Assembly: GCA_025980665.1 (NCBI GenBank)
Contig: JAICXC010000027.1
Span: 1 to 47,730 of the forward strand
Source of the DNA: Bryobacteraceae bacterium
GTDB taxonomy: Bacteria > Acidobacteriota > Terriglobia > Bryobacterales > Bryobacteraceae
Direction: 5' to 3'
DNA length: 47,730 nt
The notes under the pieces are model-generated. The model did not search any database. It had not been told where the DNA came from and saw only the letters and a program-made list of their open reading frames with translations. Position 1 is the first letter of the stretch. Each line of letters starts with the position of its first letter. Shown one piece after another: positions 7,995-16,996 of this stretch. A program made the translations under genes and the position numbers.

Positions 7995-8624
7995 ATGAAA
8001 GGTATTACGCTCGCTTCAGGCATCGGACTTTTGATGGTCGGCGCGTTGAGTGCCCAGGAAACGCCGCGGGTTTCATTCAATGTTGGTGGCGGATTTGTTC
8101 AGGGGGTAGGGGGCTCCGGCCGCCGACTGGACACGGGTTGGAATTTCAATGGTGGTGTCGGCTACAACTTCAGTTCTTACGTAGGATTGATGGGACAGTT
8201 CGATTACAACCAGATGGATATCAATGCGGCCACACTCAACTCCCTGGGGTTTCCCGGCGGCGATGTGAATATGTGGTCCTTAACTTTGAATCCGATTGTT
8301 CATACGAATCCGCGCGGGCCGGTGGATGTTTACTTCATCGGTGGAGGAGGCCTGTATCATCGCCGGCAGGAATTCACGCAGCCAACGACTTCTATTTTCA
8401 CAGGCTTCGACCCATTCTTCGGATTTTATCCAGTCGCCGTGCCTACAACCCAGGTGCTTACATCCTACTCGGTAAATAAGCCTGGCGTAAATGGCGGCGT
8501 CGGAATGTCCTTCGGCACCAAATGGCATGTCAAGTTTTATGCCGAAGCTCGCTATAACCGGATGTTTTTGGGCGGCGACAGGCACACGGATTATCTTCCC
8601 GTAACTTTCGGCCTCCGCTGGTAA
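7995..8624 (+). CDS. Outer-membrane beta-barrel protein (OmpA/OprF-barrel-like)
   Basis: A 209-residue protein with signal peptide MKGITLASGIGLLMVGALSA and a mature part of alternating strands rich in Gly and aromatic residues (GVGYNFSSYVGLMGQFDYNQ, YFIGGGGLYHRR, WHVKFYAEARYNRM). It ends with a strand closing in Trp (TFGLRW), the outer-membrane barrel targeting pattern of a C-terminal aromatic residue. Length fits an eight-stranded barrel. Function (porin, adhesin or structural) cannot be read. The ATG has GGAGG four bases upstream. It points to a real outer membrane, which makes the nearby sortase noteworthy. Confidence 0.85.
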   Translation: MKGITLASGIGLLMVGALSAQETPRVSFNVGGGFVQGVGGSGRRLDTGWNFNGGVGYNFSSYVGLMGQFDYNQMDINAATLNSLGFPGGDVNMWSLTLNPIVHTNPRGPVDVYFIGGGGLYHRRQEFTQPTTSIFTGFDPFFGFYPVAVPTTQVLTSYSVNKPGVNGGVGMSFGTKWHVKFYAEARYNRMFLGGDRHTDYLPVTFGLRW

Positions 8625-8691
8625 CCCGCGTAGAGTTTCTGAGCACCGCCGCCGCGAACGACTGTGCGAGAGCCTAAACCGCTCCGCATAG

Positions 8692-8713
8692 ACGCCCCGG
8701 CGGCGTTTTTTTT
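8692..8713 (+). terminator. Terminator after the beta-barrel gene
   Basis: ACGCC (8692-8696) and GGCGT (8702-8706) form a GC stem followed by eight Ts (8706-8713). A longer pairing of CGCCGCCG near 8648 with CGGCGGCG at 8698-8705 is also possible. It separates the barrel gene from the sortase gene. Confidence 0.7.
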
Positions 8714-8758
8714 ACGCCGAAATGGGCGCAGCGGCACACTAACTGCATAGGAAGATGT

Positions 8759-9298
8759 GTGGCGTGGAAAACAATACAAGGCTTTTTGTGGATCGTAGGA
8801 TCGCTGTGTCTGGGCTATTGGACTGAGATGACTCTAAAGGCGAGGTGGAGTCAAAGCCAGGGGGCGCGCGACCTCGAGCATTCAGTAGTCTCCACGGCCC
8901 CAGCTTTAGGTGACGTGGTTGGACGTATAGAGATTCCCAGACTGAAGCTATCTACGATTGTATTCGAGGGTGCCGACGACGAAGAATTACAGCGAGGAGT
9001 TGGTCACCTCCCCGCCTCTGCGCTTCCGGGAAACCGTGGAAATATGGTGCTCGCGGCGCATCGCGATACCTTCTTTCGTCCGCTGCGCAATATCCGCGTG
9101 GGAGACCGTGTCCATATTCGGCAGCCGCGTGGCGACAGCGTCTACATCGTAAAATCAGCTTGGATCGTAGATCCGGACCAGGTTGATGTTCTTAAACCAA
9201 CCGCCAAACCAGCTCTGACATTGATTACCTGCTACCCATTCCGGTACATCGGACCCGCACCAGAACGTTTCGTGGTTCGCGCCGTGCTGGCACCCTAA
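8759..9298 (+). CDS. Sortase (class D-like transpeptidase)
   Basis: A 179-residue sortase. It starts with GTG (AGGA six bases upstream) and has one N-terminal membrane anchor (about 5-25, TIQGFLWIVGSLCLGYW), then the sortase beta-barrel from GRIEIPRLKL. Catalytic residues are visible: His101 in VLAAHRDTFF, Cys158 in TLITCYPF (the TLxTC signature) and Arg170 in APERFVVRA. Sortases cleave a sorting signal such as LPXTG between Thr and Gly/Ala and link the substrate to an amine. Class D enzymes of Gram-positive spores prefer LPNTA, close to the LPQTA seen in the protein at 6493-7305. A Gram-negative envelope would give a different acceptor, which is not known. Confidence 0.92.
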   Translation: MAWKTIQGFLWIVGSLCLGYWTEMTLKARWSQSQGARDLEHSVVSTAPALGDVVGRIEIPRLKLSTIVFEGADDEELQRGVGHLPASALPGNRGNMVLAAHRDTFFRPLRNIRVGDRVHIRQPRGDSVYIVKSAWIVDPDQVDVLKPTAKPALTLITCYPFRYIGPAPERFVVRAVLAP

Positions 9299-9388
9299 AC
9301 AACTGATAACTATATTGTTTTCAACGGATGTAATAAAGCCCCCGCGCGAAGCATCCTAACTGCTGACGGCCAAATCTAAAATTCTCCT

Positions 9389-11674
9389 ATGCGCTTGGCT
9401 ATTCGACTAAATCTGCTCCTGATCGCGGGTGTCACCGCGGTGGCGATGGGATTCGCCTATTATCAAGTGCGATCCGAGCGGCGGGGTTTGGAGCGGGATC
9501 TTCAGCGCCAAGCGTTGGATCTTGCCGAGAGCCAAGCCAAAGCTGTGGAGCCACTGTTGGCGGCACATTCCTATCGCAGCCTCCAGGCCATGGTGGACCG
9601 CTCCACCGGGCGGGAGCGCTTAGCGGGCATAGTGGTGTCCGACGCCAAAGGGGAACCGGTCGCGATTACATCAGGGCTAATAGCTCGTCTGAACGGAAAG
9701 CCCCCCGACATTCTTCACGCCGACGGGCAGGATGAGACACGGGGAGAATTTATTCAACTCGGCGGTGTCCGCATGCACGCAGAAGTTGTGCCCGTTCGAA
9801 CCGGCGAGGCGAACATCGGAAGCGTGGCGATTTTTCACGATGCAGCTTACATCGACACTCGTGTCGGAGATGCCTGGCGCCGCACGCTGGTGAGCGTGGC
9901 CTTCCAGACTCTATTGATCGCGGCGGTGACGCTGTTGACCGTGCGATGGGGGCTGGGCAAGCCCATGCAGCAGATGGCGCGGTGGATGCGCGAGCTCCGA
10001 ACGTCATCCGAGGCGGCCGCTCCAGAGTTGCCTGGCAGTGGTGAATTTGAGTCGTTCACACGTGAAGTCTCGCACCTGGCATCGAGCTTCACCGCTGCGC
10101 GCGCAGCGGCCGAAGAAGAAGCCCGTTTGCGCGAAAGCGCCGAATCCCAGTGGACCAAGGACCGGTTGCGGATCTTTGTGCAAGGCCGCCTGGGCGATAG
10201 CCGTCTGGTGGTGGTCTCGAATCGCGAGCCCTACGAGCATTTTCACCGCCCATCGGGCATCGAGTGGACCGTGCCCGCCAGCGGCCTGGTTACCGCGCAG
10301 GAGCCTATCCTCAGGGCCTGCGCGGGAACGTGGATCGCCCAGGGGACCGGCGACGCCGATCGGGAAACCAGCGATGACCAGGGACGCTTACGCGTGCCCC
10401 CCGACCATCCGCAATACACGTTGCGCCGCGTATGGCTCAAGGAGGACGAAGTCAAAGGCTTCTACCTGGGATTTGCCAACGAAGGGCTATGGCCGCTGTG
10501 TCACATCGCTCACACTCGTCCCACCTTTCGAGCCGAGGACTGGAAACAATACGAGGCGGTCAATCGCAAGTTCGCCGCCGCCGTCTTACGCGAAATCCGC
10601 GGCGAGGAGAATCCAGTCGTCTTGGTCCAGGATTACCACTTCGCTCTGATGCCGCTCCTCATTAAGAAGGCCCGGCCCGATGCCCGCGTCGCCATTTTCT
10701 GGCACATCCCCTGGCCGAATCCAGAAGCATTTGGCATCTGCCCGTGGCAGCGCGAGCTTTTGGAAGGGCTGCTGGGAGCCGACCTGGTGGGTTTTCACAT
10801 TCAGGCGCATTGCAACAATTTTCTCGAGACGGTGGACCGGGTGTTGGAATCGCGCATCGAATGGGATCGCAACGCGGTGATGCGTCACGGACATCTGACA
10901 GCGGTCCGCCGGTTCCCTATCAGCGTCGCGATGGATCCGGAGCAGAACGGTAGCGCCGCCTCCTCCGAACTCGCGTATCTGGAGCGAGCCGAACTCTTGG
11001 CGAAGCATGGCGTGCGCGCGCCCTTCATGGGCATAGGCGTCGATCGTGTTGACTACACCAAAGGCATCCTGGAGCGATTTCGCGGCTTAGAACGGTTCTT
11101 CGAAAAGTACCCCGCGTATCGCGGAGAGTTCACGTTCGTGCAAATCGGCGCGCCCAGCCGATCGGAAATTCGCCGATATCACGACTTTATGCTCGAAGTG
11201 GAGCAGGAGGCCCAGCGAATCAATACCCGTTTTCAGACTAGCGAATGGAAGCCGATCGTACTTTTGACGCGGCATCACACCCGCGAGGAGATTTTGCCCT
11301 ACTATCGCACGGCCAATGTATGCATGGTGACATCCCTCCACGATGGCATGAACCTGGTCGCTAAAGAATATGTCGCATGCCGCAGCGACGGGCACGGAGT
11401 CCTGATCTTGAGCCGCTTTACCGGCGCCTCCCATGAACTAGTCGACGCGCTGGTGGTGAACCCGTATGATACCGAAGAGGTGGCCACGGCGATCCATCGC
11501 GCACTGGAGATGCCTCCCGAACAGTCCCGCCTCCGGATGGGCCGGATGCGCGCCGTGGTCAAAGAACACAACATTTACCGGTGGGCCGGTAACCTGATCG
11601 CGGAGTTGTGCGAAATCCGCACATCCGCAATTCCGGCCGAGCCAGATGCTCGGGATGCGGTGCTGAAGGGCTAA
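9389..11674 (+). CDS. otsA: Transmembrane HAMP sensor fused to trehalose-6-phosphate synthase
   Basis: A 761-residue fusion, about 290 residues longer than ordinary OtsA. Residues 1-25 and about 167-188 are membrane helices enclosing a periplasmic region of about 140 residues; a HAMP-like linker (about 188-240) and a charged helix (about 235-258) lead into a glycosyltransferase family 20 domain from about 271 (VVVSNREPYEHF). Conserved GT20 motifs are present: QDYHFALMP, FWHIPWPNPEAF, GVDRVDYTKGI and TSLHDGMNLVAKEYVA. The enzyme part makes trehalose-6-phosphate from UDP-glucose (or a related NDP-glucose) and glucose-6-phosphate. The N-terminal half has the topology of a sensor kinase, with the synthase in place of the kinase. 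The stop overlaps the otsB start (TAATG), so translation is coupled. Confidence 0.92.
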   Translation: MRLAIRLNLLLIAGVTAVAMGFAYYQVRSERRGLERDLQRQALDLAESQAKAVEPLLAAHSYRSLQAMVDRSTGRERLAGIVVSDAKGEPVAITSGLIARLNGKPPDILHADGQDETRGEFIQLGGVRMHAEVVPVRTGEANIGSVAIFHDAAYIDTRVGDAWRRTLVSVAFQTLLIAAVTLLTVRWGLGKPMQQMARWMRELRTSSEAAAPELPGSGEFESFTREVSHLASSFTAARAAAEEEARLRESAESQWTKDRLRIFVQGRLGDSRLVVVSNREPYEHFHRPSGIEWTVPASGLVTAQEPILRACAGTWIAQGTGDADRETSDDQGRLRVPPDHPQYTLRRVWLKEDEVKGFYLGFANEGLWPLCHIAHTRPTFRAEDWKQYEAVNRKFAAAVLREIRGEENPVVLVQDYHFALMPLLIKKARPDARVAIFWHIPWPNPEAFGICPWQRELLEGLLGADLVGFHIQAHCNNFLETVDRVLESRIEWDRNAVMRHGHLTAVRRFPISVAMDPEQNGSAASSELAYLERAELLAKHGVRAPFMGIGVDRVDYTKGILERFRGLERFFEKYPAYRGEFTFVQIGAPSRSEIRRYHDFMLEVEQEAQRINTRFQTSEWKPIVLLTRHHTREEILPYYRTANVCMVTSLHDGMNLVAKEYVACRSDGHGVLILSRFTGASHELVDALVVNPYDTEEVATAIHRALEMPPEQSRLRMGRMRAVVKEHNIYRWAGNLIAELCEIRTSAIPAEPDARDAVLKG

Positions 11675-12444
11675 TGCCCCCTCCGCACCACTTGTTCTCC
11701 TGCTGGGACGAGGTGGCAGAACGGCTCCGCAGTGCTCCGGCGATCGCGCTGTTCCTGGATTTCGATGGCACCCTTAGTCCGCTCTGCCCGCGTCCCGAGG
11801 ACGTCCGTCTGAGCGGCGCTACGCGGAGCATCGTTGCAACCCTGGCACGAAACCCGAGAATTCGCGCGTGGGTAATCAGTGGCCGCCGGCGAGCCGACGT
11901 GCGCGAGAGGAGCCGTATTGCGGGCGTACAGTATCTCGGCTTGCATGGATGGGAAGGGCGGCAAGAGGTTTCGATAAAAGAGGAGAGCCGCCGGCTTTTG
12001 GAATGCCTTAAAGATTGTGCTCGCCGGATGGTGGAGCGAACTCCTGAGACGTGGCTCGAGGATAAAGGTTTGGTGGTGGCCATCCATCATGCAAACGCCT
12101 CACCGGCCGGCGTAACGCGTATGCGCGAGGAAATTGCCCGTGCGCTCCTGCCGCTAAATGGGAGCTTCCGCGGAATTGCCGGCGAACGAACGTTCGAGCT
12201 AGCGCCGGCGGAGATGGGGGACAAAGGAACCGCTGTGCGTCACCAGTTGGCTCTCGCAGGCCGGGCAGCCTTGCCGGTGTTCGTGGGCGATGACGCCGTG
12301 GATGAGCCTGCCTTCGCGGCCCTGACTGGCGGGATCACCATTCGCGTCGGCCGGCCTGGTCATACTCGCGCCCATTTCCGGCTCGCCGGTGTAAAACAGG
12401 TTCGAGTGTTCCTGGAACGCCTAAATAGAGAAATCGGGTATTAA
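11674..12444 (+). CDS. otsB: Trehalose-6-phosphate phosphatase
   Basis: A 256-residue HAD-superfamily phosphatase that removes phosphate from trehalose-6-phosphate to give trehalose. HAD motif I is LFLDFDGTLSP with nucleophile Asp29 and acid/base Asp31; motif II-like WVISGRR follows, and motif IV is VFVGDDAVDEPAF near the end. The ATG overlaps the stop of the upstream synthase by one base (TAATG), so the two are made together. Upstream in-frame sequence inside the synthase gene is a shadow and not used. The gene converges with the RND adaptor gene and their ends overlap by four bases. Trehalose protects against drying and osmotic stress, which fits the stress genes upstream. Confidence 0.95.
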   Translation: MPPPHHLFSCWDEVAERLRSAPAIALFLDFDGTLSPLCPRPEDVRLSGATRSIVATLARNPRIRAWVISGRRRADVRERSRIAGVQYLGLHGWEGRQEVSIKEESRRLLECLKDCARRMVERTPETWLEDKGLVVAIHHANASPAGVTRMREEIARALLPLNGSFRGIAGERTFELAPAEMGDKGTAVRHQLALAGRAALPVFVGDDAVDEPAFAALTGGITIRVGRPGHTRAHFRLAGVKQVRVFLERLNREIGY

Positions 12445-13709
12445 GGCTTGTTGCCGCTGCTTACGCGCACGACAGTTCCGGAAGTGAGCGAATCCGAGGG
12501 GCTCTCGATGATTAGATCGCGCTCGGTAATGCCGGAGGTAATCTCGATTTCATTCCCGAAGTCCTTGCCGACCGTAACCGGCGTCATCTCTACCGTTCCA
12601 TTCCCTGTCTTTCCCGCCCGAACGACCCCGACGCGGAGACCTTCGCTGCGGAACAACACTGAGCTAACGGGTACGATGAGCGCTCGTCCGCCGGGCAGCG
12701 ACATGTGGACTTCCGCATAAGATCCGGGTCGAAGCTCGCCAGAAGAATTATCTACGTCGATTTCAGTCAGCAATGTTCGCGATGCGGCGTCCATCGCATC
12801 CGCGGTCCGGACCAGCTTGCCATGAAACTTGCGGCCCGGGTATTCGGCGAGAACCAGTTCGGCGGCAACTCCTGGAACGGCCGACCGCGATGAAACTTCG
12901 GGAACGTTGACGAATACCCGAAGCTGCCGCGATGCGGCAATATGGAATAACTCTTGTGCCGCTCCTCCATTGCCCGCGTTAATCAGAGCGCCGATATCGG
13001 TATTGCGCGCCGTGATCACCCCGTCGAAAGGTGCTCTCACGCTCCGGTAGTCCTGCAACTGTTCGAGCAGTCCGATGTTCGCTTCCTGTGCAGCAACATT
13101 GCTACGCGCCGCGGCGATGGCTTTATCCAAAGCCAGACTATTGGCGACTTGCGCGTCGTATTGCAACCGCTTCTGATCGTTGTCCTGGCTCGAAACCACC
13201 CCCTGAGCCGCTAGTTGCTTCCAGCGGTCGGCACTCACCTTGGCGTATTCCTCGTTGGCTTTGCTCTGCTGACGATTCGCCAGAGCTTGCTCCAGTGAAG
13301 CCTGGGCCTGCTGCAAACTGGCCTTCGCCTGGCGTAGCTGCTGGTCCTGTTCCGGTGCGTCGATATCCGCCAGCACCTGTCCCGCCTTCACCGCTGTTCC
13401 GATGTCGGCATACCATTTTTTCAGATAACCGTTGGTGCGAGCGTAAATCGGTGCATTGATAAACGCTTGCAAATTTCCCGGCAACACAAGTTCCTGTTTG
13501 GATTCGCCGAGCTTAGGGTGCACCACACTAACGGCGGGAATCGCCAAATCCGCCGTTTCCTGCTTCACGATGGAAGCAGCTTTGATTCGCGAGTCGATGC
13601 CGCGGTTGATCACGATGGCCAGCATCACGACTACCGCCAGGACGAAAATCCACTTCAACATTCGGCTAGCTGCCGAAGAACCCGCTCTTTCTTGTTCGGT
13701 CTGCATCAT
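12441..13709 (-). CDS. RND efflux periplasmic adaptor (membrane fusion protein)
   Basis: A 422-residue AcrA/HlyD-type adaptor. A membrane anchor occupies about residues 18-36 (MLKWIFVLAVVVMLAIVINR). A lipoyl/barrel-sandwich half follows (YARTNGYLKKWYADIGTAVK, then AGQVLADIDAPEQDQQLRQA), then a coiled-coil hairpin of about 100 residues rich in Gln and Ala (about 115-210), the second lipoyl half (VRAPFDGVITARNTDIGALI) and beta-barrel domains. It links the inner-membrane pump to an outer-membrane channel. Its ATG overlaps the stop of the pump gene (ATGA), so they are translationally coupled, with the pump gene first. No outer-membrane factor gene is present in the window. Substrate is not predictable. 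Confidence 0.93.
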   Translation of the reverse strand: MMQTEQERAGSSAASRMLKWIFVLAVVVMLAIVINRGIDSRIKAASIVKQETADLAIPAVSVVHPKLGESKQELVLPGNLQAFINAPIYARTNGYLKKWYADIGTAVKAGQVLADIDAPEQDQQLRQAKASLQQAQASLEQALANRQQSKANEEYAKVSADRWKQLAAQGVVSSQDNDQKRLQYDAQVANSLALDKAIAAARSNVAAQEANIGLLEQLQDYRSVRAPFDGVITARNTDIGALINAGNGGAAQELFHIAASRQLRVFVNVPEVSSRSAVPGVAAELVLAEYPGRKFHGKLVRTADAMDAASRTLLTEIDVDNSSGELRPGSYAEVHMSLPGGRALIVPVSSVLFRSEGLRVGVVRAGKTGNGTVEMTPVTVGKDFGNEIEITSGITERDLIIESPSDSLTSGTVVRVSSGNKP

Positions 13710-16700
13710 TCTCTAACTTTCATCGGCATCTGGCGATTCCGGTGTAACAGGCTGAATACCGTGGGCACGAAGAACAGCGTGGCGACGGTGGCAAAGATCA
13801 AGCCTCCGATCACGGTTCGCCCCAGGGGTGCGTTTTCTTCGCCGCCTTCGCCCAACCCCAACGCCATCGGTACCATACCGATGATCATGGCCAACGCCGT
13901 CATCAGCACCGGCCGGAAGCGGGTTCCTCCCGCTTCGAGAGCCGCCAGCGCCGCATCGCCATGGTCGGCCAAACGCTCTTTCGCGAAGCTAACCACCAGA
14001 ATACTGTTGGCTGTCGCGACACCCACACTCATGATCGCTCCCATCAGTGCGGGCACGCTCATAGTAGTGTGGGTAACGAATAGGAACAGCACGATGCCCG
14101 CCAGAGCGGCGGGCAGCGCCGTGATGATGATGAACGGATCCAGCCAAGACTGAAAATTCACCACGATGAGCAGGTAGACCAGTACTACGGCCAGGACCAA
14201 TCCGCCCAGCAATCCCTGAAACGACGTCCGCATCGTCTCGATCTGGCCACGCACGATCAGTTGCGATCCTCGCGGAAGATCCTTGCGGTTGGCATCCACA
14301 ATGCGATTCAGGTCGGTCGCCACGCCTCCCAGATCGCGGTCCTGCACGGCGCCGAAAATGTCGATGGTGCGCTGGATATTGTAGTGCGAGAGCACTGGCA
14401 TACCGCTGCTGCGGCTGGTGCTCGCGATATCCCCCAGGATTTCCGGACGGCGCGCCGTGGGAGACGTGAGCGGAATATTGCGCAGATCGCTCAAGGAAGA
14501 GATCTGATGCTGTGGCGTCTGCGTGATGACGTTGTAACTCACGCCGTTTCGCGGATCGAGCCAGAAAGAAGGCGCGGTCTGGAAGCTGCCGCTCAGGGAA
14601 ACCAGTACATTGCTGGCCACGTTGAACTGCGTGAAGCCGCTTTCCAGAGCCTTGGTGCGGTCTACGTCGATCTGAAGCCTGGGCTGGTCGAACACTTGGT
14701 GAATGCGCAAGTCAACCACGCCCGGCACTGCTCCGATCTGGCGCAAGAGATTAGAGGCGAACGCATGGTTCGCTTCAAGATTAGGACCTGAGACCTGGAC
14801 ATCGATAGGCGCGGGCAGGCCGAAGTTCAGAATCTGGCTGATGATATCCGCCGGCAGGAAATAGAACAAGACACCGGAAAACTCTCGCGGCAGGCTGGCT
14901 CGCAATGCGTGCACGAATTCATCGGTCGGGCGATGCCCTGGCTTCAGAGTTACCATGACGTCGGCATCCATGGTTCCAATGGGAGCGGACGTGCTATACG
15001 CGGTATTGATCGCGCTGTATGGAACTCCGATGTTATCGGTGATACCGGCCAACTCGTCAGCCGGAATCACTTTTCTAATGGAGGTCTCGATCAAGTCGGC
15101 CAGCCGCGCGGTTTCCTCGATGCGCGTGCCGGTTTTAGCACGGAAGTGAAGATTGAACTGGCCCGCATCGGTCGCCGGGAAGAAGTCCTGTCCCAGCCAG
15201 GGAAACAATAGAAACGCCAGGCAACACAGCGCGAGAAAAGAAGGGAGAAATAAATTCCGGTGGCGCACGCATCCGGCCAGCATGTTCTGGTACCCGGTCC
15301 GCAGCGAATCAAATCCTTTCTCGAACGCCCATTGCATTCTCGCAGGAAGATTCCAGGCCGCCGGCTTGTGGGCATGGTGCGTCCCCGGCTTGATGAGGTA
15401 CATGCACAGCGTCGGAACCAACGTGCGCGATAAAATGTACGACGCCAGCATGGCGAACACCACGGCTTCCGCCAGCGGAACAAACAGATAGCGCGCGACG
15501 CCAGTCAGGAAAAACATCGGAATGAACACGATGCAGATGCATAGCGTCGAAACAAAGGCCGGCATCGCGATCTGCGCCGCGCCGTCCATAATTCCGGCGC
15601 GCAGACTTTTGCCCTGATCCAGATTCCGGTCGATGTTCTCGATCGTCACCGTCGCATCGTCGACCAGGATCCCGACCGCCAGCGCGAGTCCGCCGAGCGT
15701 CATGATGTTGATGCTTTCGCCCAAGGCGCTCAGCACGCAGATGGACGTCAGAATCGACAAAGGAATCGAAACGGCGATGATCAGCGTGCTGCGCCAGCTC
15801 CCCAGGAACAGGAGGATCATGACCGCCGTCAGGCAAGCGGCAATGATCGCCTCGCGGACCACGCCGCTCACCGCGGAGCGCACGAACAGCGACTGATCGG
15901 CGACGATATCGATCTTCAGCGCGGGGGGAAGCGTGGCGGCGATTCGTGGGATCATCTCCTTCACCTGCTGCACGATGTCCAACGTGGAAGCGGATCCCGT
16001 TTTCATGACCGTGACCAGCGCGCCGCGCTGCCCATCTCGCCGCACAATGTTGGTCTGCGGCCCGAATCCATCGCGTACGTTCGCGACATCCCGCACGTAA
16101 ACCGTGCTGCTCCCGTTTGTAGCGATCGGAAGATTGTTGAGCTCCTGAATGCTCTTGGGGCTTGCATTCAGTTCGACCTCGTACTCGAATTGGCCGATCT
16201 TAGAGGTTCCCGTAGGCAGAATCAAATTCTGATTGCCGATGGCCGTCACGATATCGGCGGGCGCCAATCCCTTGGCCTGCAGAAGGGTCGGGTCGATGTC
16301 CACCATGATTTGGCGCTGTTTCCCGCCATACGGATTCGGCACTCCGGAGCCTGGGACGGTAGCGAGCTGCGTGCGGATGGATGTCGCCGCGTAGTCGAAT
16401 AGCTGTTGTTCGGATAGCCCGTCGCCCGAAAGTCCCAACTGCATGATGGGAACGCTGGACGCGCTGTAAACGATCATGAACGCCGGGGCAGTTCCGGGCG
16501 GCATCGAGTGTGTGCTCGTCTGGGCCACCGCGGTTAATTCGGCCATCGCCATCTCGACGCGTGCGCCTGGATGGAAGAAGACCTTGGTGATACTGCGGCC
16601 GTTGGTGGTTTGGGACTCCATGTGTTCGATGTCGTTGACCGTAGTGGTCAACGAGCGTTCGTACTGGGTCCCGATGCGCTCCTCCATATCCTCGGCGGGC

Positions 16701-16861
16701 AAGCCGTTGTAATTCCACAGGGCCGCGATCACCGGGATATTGACGTTAGGGAAAACGTCGGTGGGTGTACGCAGTATAACTAGCGGGCTGATAATCAGAA
16801 TGAGCAGAGCCAGCACAATGAACGTGTACGGCCGATCCAGGGCTACTTTAACGATCCACAC
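13706..16861 (-). CDS. RND efflux permease (AcrB/HAE1-type)
   Basis: A 1051-residue inner-membrane proton-driven exporter of the RND superfamily, a normal length for AcrB/MdtB-type pumps. The N-terminus MWIVKVALDRPYTFIVLALL is the first membrane helix, followed by the periplasmic porter region starting PTDVFPNVNIPVIA. The proton-relay Asp pair in helix 4 is visible in GGLALAVGILVDDATVTIEN, and the second half repeats the pattern (membrane block FLLFPWLGQDFFPATDAGQF). It forms a two-gene operon with the adaptor. The 135-base region upstream is shared with the divergent PQQ dehydrogenase gene. Whether it exports drugs, lipids or metals is not decided by the sequence; the DVFP signature argues against the heavy-metal CzcA group. 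Confidence 0.93.
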   Translation of the reverse strand: MWIVKVALDRPYTFIVLALLILIISPLVILRTPTDVFPNVNIPVIAALWNYNGLPAEDMEERIGTQYERSLTTTVNDIEHMESQTTNGRSITKVFFHPGARVEMAMAELTAVAQTSTHSMPPGTAPAFMIVYSASSVPIMQLGLSGDGLSEQQLFDYAATSIRTQLATVPGSGVPNPYGGKQRQIMVDIDPTLLQAKGLAPADIVTAIGNQNLILPTGTSKIGQFEYEVELNASPKSIQELNNLPIATNGSSTVYVRDVANVRDGFGPQTNIVRRDGQRGALVTVMKTGSASTLDIVQQVKEMIPRIAATLPPALKIDIVADQSLFVRSAVSGVVREAIIAACLTAVMILLFLGSWRSTLIIAVSIPLSILTSICVLSALGESINIMTLGGLALAVGILVDDATVTIENIDRNLDQGKSLRAGIMDGAAQIAMPAFVSTLCICIVFIPMFFLTGVARYLFVPLAEAVVFAMLASYILSRTLVPTLCMYLIKPGTHHAHKPAAWNLPARMQWAFEKGFDSLRTGYQNMLAGCVRHRNLFLPSFLALCCLAFLLFPWLGQDFFPATDAGQFNLHFRAKTGTRIEETARLADLIETSIRKVIPADELAGITDNIGVPYSAINTAYSTSAPIGTMDADVMVTLKPGHRPTDEFVHALRASLPREFSGVLFYFLPADIISQILNFGLPAPIDVQVSGPNLEANHAFASNLLRQIGAVPGVVDLRIHQVFDQPRLQIDVDRTKALESGFTQFNVASNVLVSLSGSFQTAPSFWLDPRNGVSYNVITQTPQHQISSLSDLRNIPLTSPTARRPEILGDIASTSRSSGMPVLSHYNIQRTIDIFGAVQDRDLGGVATDLNRIVDANRKDLPRGSQLIVRGQIETMRTSFQGLLGGLVLAVVLVYLLIVVNFQSWLDPFIIITALPAALAGIVLFLFVTHTTMSVPALMGAIMSVGVATANSILVVSFAKERLADHGDAALAALEAGGTRFRPVLMTALAMIIGMVPMALGLGEGGEENAPLGRTVIGGLIFATVATLFFVPTVFSLLHRNRQMPMKVRE

Positions 16862-16996
16862 TTAACGGAAGAGTCTCCTCTTTTAGGATAGCGTCCGTCC
16901 CGAAAGCTCCACATATGCTGGATGGCAGGAAGGCACGCCCGTGCCGGTGGGCTTGGTTTTGGATAAAGTGGCTACTGATGCGAGTAAGGAGTGACT

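Noticed and set aside
16862-16996. Possible sigma-54 promoter (TGGCAGG-type sequence) upstream of the first PQQ dehydrogenase
   Set aside because: The -12 element TTGC is not at the right distance; the nearby response regulator alone is not enough to support it.
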